From Corynebacterium sp. (GTDB taxonomy: Bacteria; Actinomycetota; Actinomycetes; Mycobacteriales; Mycobacteriaceae), in the NCBI RefSeq assembly GCF_030826625.1, contig NZ_JAPJNQ010000037.1, positions 1 to 21,565 of the forward strand: a stretch of DNA of 21,565 bases. Reading direction: 5' to 3'. The translations under genes were made by a program, and so were the position numbers. The notes below the pieces were generated by a model that saw only the letters and a program-made list of their open reading frames with translations, was not told where the DNA came from and did not search any database. Shown piece by piece: positions 15,377 through 21,565 of the stretch (within the stretch, counting starts at the first letter, position 1; the number at the start of each line of letters is the position of its first letter).

Positions 15377-16171
15377 TTATTTGCCCTTCTTGGCGTTCAT
15401 TCGGCGCATACGACGGTTCATGCCGGAAGGGTTTTGTGCCTGGTTTGGCAGCGGGCCCTTGGGCATACCAGCGCCAGGCCCAGAGGTGGCGTCCATGGCT
15501 TCGATGCGGGCGTTGATCTCGTAGACATCATTCTTGCTGTAATTCCGTGGCAGTTTGAGCAGTTTACGCTGCAGTTTGCCCAGCGGAACCTGGTTTTCGC
15601 CGGTGCCGGTATAAATCACGTGAACCGGCACGCCACCCGCGATGCGGTCAATGCGTCGGCGTTCTTTTTCTACGATCTTTTCCAGGCGCTTCGGGGAACC
15701 CTCACCGACGAACACGACGCCTGGGTTACCGACCACTCGGTGCAGCAAATCCTGCTGGCGGGTCATGCCCACACCCTGTTTGGTAAACCAAACGATGCCG
15801 AAGGTGTTACGCAGGTTATCCAACGTCCAACCAGCAGCGCCTGGTTGGTCTTCGACGCGCTTGTACATCGACGACTGCAAACGGCGAGTAAAAATCCACA
15901 TCGCGACAACAGCACCCAGCACGATGCCGACCGGCAGCATGAACCATTGACCGCCCCACAACGTCCCGAGCAAGAAAACCGCCACGGTGATACCGATGAG
16001 CGCAAGCAGCATCAAAGGGATCAGCGCTTTATCATCCTTGCGCTGCATGTTGAATGCTTGCCACATTTGCGAGAACGTTTGCTTGCGCTGCGCTCGCTTG
16101 GCCTTTTTCATTTCGCGTTTTTGTGCTTTGATCGCGGACTTGTTGCTCTTCGCCTTGTCGTCTTTCGCCAT
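15377..16171 (-). CDS. DUF4191 membrane protein
   Basis: The 264-residue protein begins with a strongly basic region (about 1-50; Lys, Arg and Gln rich), followed by two transmembrane helices close together (about 50-72 and 76-98) and a cytoplasmic C-terminal part of about 165 residues. It ends in another basic tail (MNRRMRRMNAKKGK). This architecture and its position next to lipA match the actinobacterial DUF4191 family (Rv2219 type), whose function is unknown. The ATG at 16171 (MAKDDKAK) is preferred to the GTG at 16180, because the family proteins start MAK and a GTGAGAG stretch just upstream may serve as a weak ribosome site. A terminator after lipA separates it from that gene, so it probably has its own promoter. 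Confidence 0.88.
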   Translation of the reverse strand: MAKDDKAKSNKSAIKAQKREMKKAKRAQRKQTFSQMWQAFNMQRKDDKALIPLMLLALIGITVAVFLLGTLWGGQWFMLPVGIVLGAVVAMWIFTRRLQSSMYKRVEDQPGAAGWTLDNLRNTFGIVWFTKQGVGMTRQQDLLHRVVGNPGVVFVGEGSPKRLEKIVEKERRRIDRIAGGVPVHVIYTGTGENQVPLGKLQRKLLKLPRNYSKNDVYEINARIEAMDATSGPGAGMPKGPLPNQAQNPSGMNRRMRRMNAKKGK

Positions 16172-16212
16172 GTCTCTCACTTTAAAGGGTGTGTAATAAA
16201 ATTAGAAAACTT

Positions 16213-16231
16213 TTAGGTGTCTCAGACCTAA
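16213..16231. promoter_or_regulatory. Short inverted repeat upstream of the DUF4191 gene
   Basis: TTAGGT and ACCTAA form a 6-bp inverted repeat with a 7-base gap, about 42 bp before the DUF4191 start. It could be an operator or chance; the region is AT-rich and is the likely promoter zone. Confidence 0.25.
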
Positions 16232-16262
16232 TTCAGGTATGCGCCATTACCCAATTCATAAC

Positions 16263-16294
16263 AAAACGCGCCCCGGGCCGGAACCCGAAGCGCG
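16263..16294 (-). terminator. Intrinsic terminator after lipA
   Basis: Read on the minus strand, CGCGCTTCGGG (16294-16284) pairs with CCCGGGGCGCG (16277-16267) to give an 11-bp stem with two G-U pairs and a 6-base loop, followed by TTTT (16266-16263). It lies about 30 bp after the lipA stop. Confidence 0.85.
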
Positions 16295-16325
16295 GTCTCA
16301 GCAGAATGCGCGCTTGAAAGAAACT

Positions 16326-17369
16326 TTAGCGGGTGGTCACTGGGGTTTCTTCCGAAGCACCGTACTTGTTCAACAACGAAGAAGCCTCTTGTGCCGTTGG
16401 GCCTTGCGAAGTCTCCGCGAGATGCGAGAGACGCTCCGGCAGTTCGCGGCCGCGTGCCTTCATTGCCTGCACATATAACTTGCCGGCGCGGTAGGACGAA
16501 CGCACCAGCGGGCCTGCCATGACTGCGCCATAACCCATCTCCCGGGCGGCTTTGGAGTGTGCGACGAATTCTTCTGGGCGCACCCAACGCTCAATGGGAT
16601 GGAACAGTGGACCAGGCCGCAGGTACTGCGTAATGGTGATGATATCCGTGCCCGCATCGCGCAGATCCTGCAAAGTATCCAGGACTTCCTGCTCAGTCTC
16701 GCCCATGCCGAGAATCAAGTTCGACTTGGTAATCAAACCATAATCGTGTGCCTGCCGGATGACATCCAACGAGCGGTCGTAGCGGAAAGCCGGACGAATG
16801 CGCTTGAAGATGCGCGGTACCGTCTCTAAGTTGTGCGCGAAAACCTCTGGCTCGGCCTCGAAGACTTCCTGCAACAGATCAGGTTTGCCAGAGAAATCCG
16901 GGGTCAGGTTCTCAATACCGGTGTTTGGGTTGAGCTCTCGAATCTTGCGGACGATTTCTGCGTACAACCAAGCACCCTCGTCCTTAAGATCATCGCGGGT
17001 AACACCGGTGACGGTGGTGTAGTTGAGATCCATCTCGCGGATATTCTCTGCGACGCGTCGTGGCTCGTCGGTGTCTAACAACCCTGGCTTACCGGTTTTA
17101 ATATCGCAGAAATCGCAGCGGCGGGTACACAGATCGCCGCCGATGAGGAATGTTGCCTCACGCGATTCCCAGCATTCGTGGATATTCGGGCAGCCAGCTT
17201 CCTGACACACCGTGTGCAGCCCGGCCCCGGCGACCTTGGCTTTCATGTCGCGGTATTCTGGGCCGTTGCGGACCTGGTTGCGGATCCACCGCGGCTTTTT
17301 CTCGATAGGATTTTCTGCGTTTCGCTTTTCAATGCGCAGCAGTTTGCGGCCTTCGGGGGTGACAGTCAT
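16326..17369 (-). CDS. lipA: Lipoyl synthase
   Basis: LipA is a radical SAM enzyme that inserts two sulfur atoms into protein-bound octanoyl groups to make lipoyl cofactors. The 347-residue protein shows both cluster motifs: the lipoyl-synthase-specific C55-C60-C66 (CQEAGCPNIHEC) and the radical SAM C81-C85-C88 (CTRRCDFC). The conserved Ser-Ser-Tyr that touches the auxiliary cluster is in VRSSYRAGKLY near the C-terminus. Length and motifs are normal. It works after LipB, encoded just upstream, on the lipoyl domains of the E2 protein encoded further right. The ATG at 17369 is supported by a TAGGCT box 8 bases upstream and no Shine-Dalgarno. A good terminator follows the gene, so it is probably monocistronic. 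Confidence 0.97.
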   Translation of the reverse strand: MTVTPEGRKLLRIEKRNAENPIEKKPRWIRNQVRNGPEYRDMKAKVAGAGLHTVCQEAGCPNIHECWESREATFLIGGDLCTRRCDFCDIKTGKPGLLDTDEPRRVAENIREMDLNYTTVTGVTRDDLKDEGAWLYAEIVRKIRELNPNTGIENLTPDFSGKPDLLQEVFEAEPEVFAHNLETVPRIFKRIRPAFRYDRSLDVIRQAHDYGLITKSNLILGMGETEQEVLDTLQDLRDAGTDIITITQYLRPGPLFHPIERWVRPEEFVAHSKAAREMGYGAVMAGPLVRSSYRAGKLYVQAMKARGRELPERLSHLAETSQGPTAQEASSLLNKYGASEETPVTTR

Positions 17370-17377
17370 AATGCCCC

Positions 17378-17383
17378 AGCCTA
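17378..17383 (-). promoter_or_regulatory. -10 box for leaderless lipA transcript
   Basis: On the minus strand this is TAGGCT, followed by 8 bases and the ATG at 17369. It indicates that lipA is transcribed separately from lipB. Confidence 0.5.
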
Positions 17384-17420
17384 CGCCTTGAAGTTTGTTC
17401 TGACTAGCTGCTAAGGCGCG

Positions 17421-17461
17421 TGACGTGCATCAGTAGTAGCTGTATCAGGAAAATCACGTCA
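17421..17461. promoter_or_regulatory. Inverted repeat upstream of lipA
   Basis: TGACGTG (17421-17427) and CACGTCA (17455-17461) are perfect reverse complements with a 27-base gap, about 50-90 bp upstream of the lipA start. This could be a pair of half-sites for a regulator. The rest of the 175-bp lipB-lipA gap is AT-richer and holds no gene that I can see. Confidence 0.3.
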
Positions 17462-17544
17462 TGCTTAGGATGTGGCTTAGATCTTGTATAGATCGTGTAT
17501 TGCTCTTGTACTTTTTGCGGTGGCGTTTTTTACTGCGGCGATTT

Positions 17545-18306
17545 CTACTGTGGAGACGGCCCCAGCTGTGAAGCATCCAGGTCATGATCACTGACGGCGA
17601 GCTCACCAGCCAATGCGCGCTGCAAAGATTCCTGTAGCAGCGGAATCATTTCTTCGGTAGTGACATCGCGGCCATGCTCGCGGGAAAGCGTGGTGACATC
17701 AGCATCGTCAATCCCGCAGGCAACAATGTGCTCATAAAAATCCAGCGTGTTATTACAGTTCAGCGACAAGCCGTGCATCGTCACCCCACGGGTGACCCGG
17801 ATGCCCAGCGCCGCGATCTTGCGGTCACGCTTCGAGGCCTGCTTGTCGACGGCTTGCACACTGCGTGGCACCCAGACCCCCGAGCGACCCTCAATACGCC
17901 CGACCTTGGCGGTGCCGAACCTGTTCAGCGTGTCGATGATTGCTTCTTCTAGCCGACGCACATAATCGACGACGTCGACAGGCTCCGCCAGTTTGATGAT
18001 GGGGTAGACGACCAACTGGCCGCGACCATGCCAGGTGATGCGGCCACCGCGGTCGACCTTGATCGTCGGCAAGCCATTCGTGGGCAGATCCGACGGTTGA
18101 GTGCGCTTGCCAGCGGTATAAACGTCGGGGTGCTCTAAAAACAACAGCTGGTCAGCGATTACGTCATCGGCGCGTTGGCGAGCTAATTTTGCCTGCAGAT
18201 CCCAAGCCTGCTGGTAGTCAACCGTGCCGAGGCGTTGGATCTCAAGGGCTTCATCAGCACGAATGGAACGATCAGCGGGGAAAAACGGGGCACGCGGAGC
18301 AGTCAT
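17545..18306 (-). CDS. lipB: Octanoyltransferase LipB
   Basis: LipB moves octanoate from acyl carrier protein to the lipoyl-domain lysine of 2-oxoacid dehydrogenases and GcvH. The 253-residue protein has the family core: RGGRITWHGRGQLVVYPI (about 86-103) and the catalytic pair K163 (in the segment before LGIRVTRGVTMHGLSLN) and C197 (ACGI). The pattern HGLSLNCNNTLDFYEHI is also typical. The ATG at 18306 is preferred to a TTG at 18315, because a TAGAAT box ends just 8 bases before the ATG and overlaps the TTG. The gene lies downstream of an MFS transporter gene on the same strand, 39 bp away, and upstream of lipA, but appears to have its own promoter. Confidence 0.96.
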   Translation of the reverse strand: MTAPRAPFFPADRSIRADEALEIQRLGTVDYQQAWDLQAKLARQRADDVIADQLLFLEHPDVYTAGKRTQPSDLPTNGLPTIKVDRGGRITWHGRGQLVVYPIIKLAEPVDVVDYVRRLEEAIIDTLNRFGTAKVGRIEGRSGVWVPRSVQAVDKQASKRDRKIAALGIRVTRGVTMHGLSLNCNNTLDFYEHIVACGIDDADVTTLSREHGRDVTTEEMIPLLQESLQRALAGELAVSDHDLDASQLGPSPQ

Positions 18307-18314
18307 AGTGCTCA

Positions 18315-18320
18315 ATTCTA
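18315..18320 (-). promoter_or_regulatory. -10 box for leaderless lipB transcript
   Basis: On the minus strand this is TAGAAT, followed by 8 bases and the ATG at 18306. Confidence 0.6.
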
Positions 18321-18345
18321 ACGCGCCCCGTGTGTAGTGGATTCG

Positions 18346-19533
18346 CTAGGCGATTTTTGTAGTCCGTGGTGATTTTTTGAAAAATCGACCGTCGAAATGC
18401 AGCACCAGGTAAATGGTGATCAGTGCGATGATGATGCCGAAGATGAAGCATGTGATGTAACCGATCGCAGGGCCAAGAATCGAGATGATGAAGGGGAAGG
18501 TGAAGCCGATATAAGTCAGTGAGTAGAAGGACGCGCTGGCAGCTCCGAGCTCATCATCTGGGGCAAGCCGTTGTGCTTCTTGTAAGCCGGAGGACATCAA
18601 GATTCCGTAAGCAAAGCCCAGCGGGATGGTGGCAACCAACCCTAAGACGACTCCAACGATGGAATCCTGCCAGATTGCGACGCAGATCGAGCACAGCATA
18701 CCGACGATGATCAACGACAAGCCGTAAACGGCTGGTGGGTAGGTGCGCGAGCCACCGACATAGCGCTGGATGAGGTTGCCGAAGACCATCGCCAGACATG
18801 CGATTGTGCCGGTATAGACGACTGGGTGGTCCATCTGGGATTCGAGCAAACGAGTATTGACTGCGAAGGCGGTCGAGGCTGCACCAAAGACCCAGGGGCC
18901 GGATAGGCCGAGGGTGAGCCAGAAACGCTTGGTGTAGATCTGGCTGGCGAAGAGTTTGCCCTTGCCGGAACCTTCGGTGGGGATCGTTGGCGTATTCCAG
19001 ACCAGCGGAGTGATGATGACGACCAGAACCAGATGCAGCAGGTAAGGGATCAGGTCGGGTTTTGGCAAGAACTCAGCGACGATGCCGGCTACTAGCGGGC
19101 CGCCAGCGAAGCCGGAAGTCAATGCGATGGTCGCACGTCGGGCACCTTGGATTGCAGGGCCAGGGGAGAGCTGCTTTAACCAGGCTGCACCGGAAGCCAT
19201 GACCAAACCCGTCGCCAAGCCCGTGATGAAGCGACCGGCGCCGATGAAAAGCGCAGGGCCAAATGCACCCATAGCGAGAACTGCTGAGCCGATGAACGAA
19301 AGGATCAACGCTGGGCGGATGAGCGCGCGGCGACCGTAATTATCGGACATTGGGCCACCGATGATGAGCGCAGGAATCAAGCCCACGATGTAGATGGCGA
19401 GGAAGGCCGTCACTTGGCCATCGCTTAAGCCTGCTTCTAGGCGGTAGGAGACCATCAATGGGGCGAAGGCATTGGCGCCGAAGGCGACAACGAACATACC
19501 TAAGCCAACTCTTAACCAATCGCTGATACGCAT
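18346..19533 (-). CDS. MFS transporter
   Basis: The 395-residue protein has about 12 hydrophobic helices and belongs to the major facilitator superfamily. The TM2-TM3 loop reads GGPMSDNYGRRALIRPAL, the classic GxxxDxxGRR motif, and TM4 has GRFITGLATGLVMASGAAWL. This pattern is common in drug and sugar efflux families, but the substrate cannot be named. The ATG at 19533 is preceded by AGAGGAA about 5 bases away, a good Shine-Dalgarno, in contrast to the leaderless neighbours. The gene sits between the E2 gene and lipB. The C-terminus is short and basic. Codon use resembles the neighbours, so I see no strong sign of recent transfer. Confidence 0.9.
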   Translation of the reverse strand: MRISDWLRVGLGMFVVAFGANAFAPLMVSYRLEAGLSDGQVTAFLAIYIVGLIPALIIGGPMSDNYGRRALIRPALILSFIGSAVLAMGAFGPALFIGAGRFITGLATGLVMASGAAWLKQLSPGPAIQGARRATIALTSGFAGGPLVAGIVAEFLPKPDLIPYLLHLVLVVIITPLVWNTPTIPTEGSGKGKLFASQIYTKRFWLTLGLSGPWVFGAASTAFAVNTRLLESQMDHPVVYTGTIACLAMVFGNLIQRYVGGSRTYPPAVYGLSLIIVGMLCSICVAIWQDSIVGVVLGLVATIPLGFAYGILMSSGLQEAQRLAPDDELGAASASFYSLTYIGFTFPFIISILGPAIGYITCFIFGIIIALITIYLVLHFDGRFFKKSPRTTKIA

Positions 19534-19635
19534 ACGTTCCTCTTTTGGCCGCTAGGAGATCGTGTCTTGTATGCCGTCGGGGTTGCACGACGACAGGAAA
19601 ACATGTTGTGCATCACGCAACCGTGTGATCGCGGT

Positions 19636-19657
19636 TAACATGATGACCGTTATGTTA
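19636..19657. promoter_or_regulatory. Inverted repeat upstream of the second MFS gene
   Basis: TAACAT (19636-19641) and ATGTTA (19652-19657) form a 6-bp inverted repeat with a 10-base gap, about 100 bp upstream of the MFS start. It lies in the likely promoter region and may be an operator. The 274-bp gap holds no gene that I can see: only this repeat and the E2 terminator. Confidence 0.3.
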
Positions 19658-19678
19658 CGTGATTTGCCTCATAACACG

Positions 19679-19745
19679 AAAAACCGGGCCTTCCGGCTGC
19701 GCTTCTTGCCGTAGTGGAAAGAAGTTGTGCAGCGGGAAGACCCGG
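19679..19745 (-). terminator. Intrinsic terminator after the E2 gene
   Basis: Read on the minus strand, a long imperfect hairpin opens with CCGGG at 19745 and closes with CCCGG at 19684, followed by TTTTT (19683-19679). Inner arms CTTCC/GGAAG and CTTCTT/AAGAAG strengthen it. It lies about 60 bp after the E2 stop and before the MFS promoter. Confidence 0.85.
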
Positions 19746-19807
19746 CTGATTGGCCGTCCTCAGGTCAGCGCTAGTCGGGATGGCGCGATCGTGCCTGGAG
19801 ACCAGCG

Positions 19808-21565
19808 TTAGAGGTCGAGGTCAGATTCGAAATCTGCGGTCTCGAGGCGGTCCTTGATCGTGGTGATGAAGCGACCAGCATCGGCACCATCGACGACCTG
19901 GTGGTCATAGGTGAATGGCAGGTAGCACATCTGACGGATCGCGATGGCGTCCTGGCCGTCTTCGGTGACGACGACCGGGCGCTTCTCGATGACTGCGGTG
20001 CCCAAGATGCCGGCCTGTGGCGGCACCAGGATTGGGGTATCCAACAGTGCGCCTTCCGAACCGATGTTGGTGACGGTGAAGGTGGCACCGGTCAGGTCGT
20101 TTGGCTTCAGCTTGTTGTTGCGTGCCCGATCTGCCAGATCAACGATCTCTGCGGCGATCTCCGGCAGCGTCTTATCCTGTGCCTTCTTGATGACCGGCGT
20201 CAACAGGCCCTTCGGAGTATCCACCGCGATAGCGACGTTGACGTCTGCGTGGTAGGTCATCTCTTGGGTCTCTGCATTGTACGAAGCGTTGACGTTCGGA
20301 TGGGAAACCAGCGCTTCGACGGTTGCCTTGACGAAGAACGGCAGGAAGGTCAGTTTCGAACCGTGCTTGTCGACGAAGGCCTGCTTGTTGGCCTTGCGTA
20401 GGTTGGCGATGGCCGTCATGTCGATTTCTTGCACGTGCGTCAGCTGTGCAGAAATCTGCAGTGCTTCGACCATCTTCGACGCGGTGATCTGACGGATGCG
20501 GTTGACCTTCTGGGTGGTACCACGCAGCTCTGCCTTTTCTGGGTCGACAGACTTGGTGGACCAGTTGGAACCAGACTTCTTGGAATCCTTGCCGCCCTGT
20601 TCGGAGCCTGCAGCCGAAGAACCTGCGGATTCGCCTTCCACGGCAGCCATGACGTCTTGCTTGCGGATGCGTCCGCCAACGCCGGTGCCTTCCACGGAGT
20701 TCAAATCAACGCCGTGCTTGTCGGCGAGCTTGCGAACCAGCGGAGTCACATAAGGGACCTTGCCGGAGTTCTTCTTGCCGGAATCCTTCGAGTCCTTGGA
20801 CGATTTCGCTGCGGACTTGGACTCTTCTTCCTTCTTGGAAGCAGACTCTTTGTCGTCAGACTTGGACTCTTGTTTTTCTTCGGACTTAGAGTCTTTGTTC
20901 TCGGAGGCAGCTTTGTCGTCTGCTGCGTCGTCTGCGTCATCCGAGTCGTCGGAATCATCGGCGCCGCCGGCTGCGGCGTCTTCGTCACCGATGCGGACGA
21001 TGACATCGCCGACCTCGACGGTGTCGTCTTCGTCGGCAAGAATTTCGACGATGGTGCCTGCTACAGGTGATGGCACCTCGGTGTCGACCTTGTCGGTGGA
21101 GACTTCGAGAAGTGGTTCGTCTACTTCGACGGTGTCGCCGACGGACTTCAGCCACTGGGTGATGGTGCCTTCGGTAACGGATTCGCCGAGTTCTGGCATT
21201 TCGACGTCGGTCGCCTTGCCGGAACCGCCAGAAGACTTCTTCTCCGAAGATTCTTTCTTGTCTTCGTTGTCCTTGGAGGCAGCGTCCTTGGAGGCAGCTT
21301 TGTCGTCTGCTGCGTCGTCTGCGTCATCCGAGTCGTCGGAATCATCGGCGCCGCCGGCTGCGGCGTCTTCGTCACCGATGCGGACGATGACATCGCCGAC
21401 CTCGACGGTGTCGTCTTCGTCGGCAAGAATTTCGACGATGGTGCCTGCTACAGGTGATGGCACCTCGGTGTCGACCTTGTCGGTGGAGACTTCGAGAAGT
21501 GGTTCGTCTACTTCGACGGTGTCGCCGACGGACTTCAGCCACTGGGTGATGGTGCCTTCGGTGAC
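19808..21565 (-). CDS. sucB: 2-oxoacid dehydrogenase E2 (dihydrolipoamide acyltransferase), N-terminus outside window
   Basis: This is the acyltransferase core of the pyruvate/2-oxoglutarate dehydrogenase complexes; in corynebacteria the protein annotated SucB is also called AceF or DlaT. The frame is open to the right edge, so the start is missing; about 585 residues are seen. In order: part of a lipoyl domain (lipoyl Lys in STDKVDTE, codon at 21476-21478), an acidic linker, a complete second lipoyl domain (Lys codon at 21089-21091), a long Lys/Ser/Glu linker, the peripheral-subunit-binding domain (VPYVTPLVRKLADKHG), and the catalytic domain ending in DHQVVDGADAG with the active-site His (19901-19903). 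More lipoyl domains may lie upstream. The two visible copies are almost identical in DNA. It is the likely main substrate of LipB and LipA, and a strong terminator follows. Confidence 0.95.
   Translation of the reverse strand, partial: VTEGTITQWLKSVGDTVEVDEPLLEVSTDKVDTEVPSPVAGTIVEILADEDDTVEVGDVIVRIGDEDAAAGGADDSDDSDDADDAADDKAASKDAASKDNEDKKESSEKKSSGGSGKATDVEMPELGESVTEGTITQWLKSVGDTVEVDEPLLEVSTDKVDTEVPSPVAGTIVEILADEDDTVEVGDVIVRIGDEDAAAGGADDSDDSDDADDAADDKAASENKDSKSEEKQESKSDDKESASKKEEESKSAAKSSKDSKDSGKKNSGKVPYVTPLVRKLADKHGVDLNSVEGTGVGGRIRKQDVMAAVEGESAGSSAAGSEQGGKDSKKSGSNWSTKSVDPEKAELRGTTQKVNRIRQITASKMVEALQISAQLTHVQEIDMTAIANLRKANKQAFVDKHGSKLTFLPFFVKATVEALVSHPNVNASYNAETQEMTYHADVNVAIAVDTPKGLLTPVIKKAQDKTLPEIAAEIVDLADRARNNKLKPNDLTGATFTVTNIGSEGALLDTPILVPPQAGILGTAVIEKRPVVVTEDGQDAIAIRQMCYLPFTYDHQVVDGADAGRFITTIKDRLETADFESDLDL
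20903..21178 (-). repeat. Internal lipoyl-domain repeat, copy 2
   Basis: This 276-bp stretch of the E2 gene matches 21290-21565 at all but one base by eye (A at 21176 against G at 21563), with an offset of 387 bp (129 codons). It covers most of a lipoyl domain and its following acidic linker. Confidence 0.95.
21290..21565 (-). repeat. Internal lipoyl-domain repeat, copy 1 (cut by window edge)
   Basis: This is the partner of the repeat at 20903-21178. The match continues to the last base of the window, so the true repeat is probably longer and reaches the rest of the lipoyl domain. Confidence 0.95.

Noticed and set aside
15434..16216. 260-codon open frame on the plus strand
   Set aside because: It is antisense to the DUF4191 gene, which has sound membrane helices and a family match; the His-rich shadow translation is an artefact.
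19622..19640. TGTGA-like half-site as a GlxR (CRP-type) site
   Set aside because: The second half does not match TCACA and the spacing is off, so it does not meet the TGTGA-N6-TCACA pattern.
20429..21070. 213-codon plus-strand frame encoding a hydrophobic protein
   Set aside because: It is opposite the acidic linkers of the E2 gene; the hydrophobic runs are a result of complementary codons (Asp/Glu against Val/Leu/Phe).
20903..21565. Repeats considered as CRISPR or mobile element
   Set aside because: There are only two visible units of 387-bp period within a coding frame, encoding lipoyl domains; no spacers, cas genes or transposase.

Overview
The window looks like core chromosome of a Corynebacterium species (Mycobacteriales). 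The basis is gene order and protein character: a C4 zinc-ribbon protein, an RNase H-CobC fusion, rnpB, a glnA2-glnE pair, thrC, DUF4191, lipA, lipB and an actinobacterial E2 acyltransferase lie together, much as in C. glutamicum and (in part) Mycobacterium. Many promoters here have a TANNNT -10 box 6-8 bases before the start codon, which is the usual layout of leaderless mRNAs in this group. I see no rRNA, tRNA, CRISPR array, prophage or insertion sequence.

Layout. 1-1839 (+): the end of a coiled-coil/zinc-ribbon gene, then a bifunctional RNase HI/acid phosphatase gene. About 1942-2388 (+): RNase P RNA. 2451-3839 (-): a galactokinase-like protein that seems to have lost catalytic residues. 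3962-8906 (+): a 70-residue conserved small protein, glutamine synthetase GlnA2, and the GS adenylyltransferase GlnE. 8980-10185 (+): two unrecognised genes, the second a single-pass membrane protein behind an AT-rich region with nested repeats. 10182-11630 (-) and 11666-13123 (+): an MFS transporter and threonine synthase, divergent from overlapping promoters only 35 bp apart. 13151-15366 (+): a trypsin-like lipoprotein protease, a Nudix hydrolase and an RDD membrane protein, each with its own apparent leaderless promoter. 15377-18306 (-): a DUF4191 membrane protein, lipA and lipB. 18346-19533 (-): a second MFS transporter. 19808-21565 (-): the 2-oxoacid dehydrogenase E2 subunit, running off the right edge.

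Functional themes. The right end makes and uses lipoyl groups: LipB transfers octanoate to the E2 lipoyl domains, LipA inserts sulfur, and the E2 carries the domains. The centre concerns nitrogen assimilation (GlnA2, GlnE) and threonine synthesis. No typical glnA1 is present, although in Mycobacterium it lies beside the RDD and DUF4191 genes.

Most of the window is ordinary core genome, and I did not find a clear new defence or mobile system. The best leads are: the degenerate galactokinase homologue; a 276-bp, almost identical internal duplication in the E2 gene; the interlocked MFS/thrC promoters; the repeat-rich promoter of the 204-residue membrane protein; and the high density of leaderless starts.
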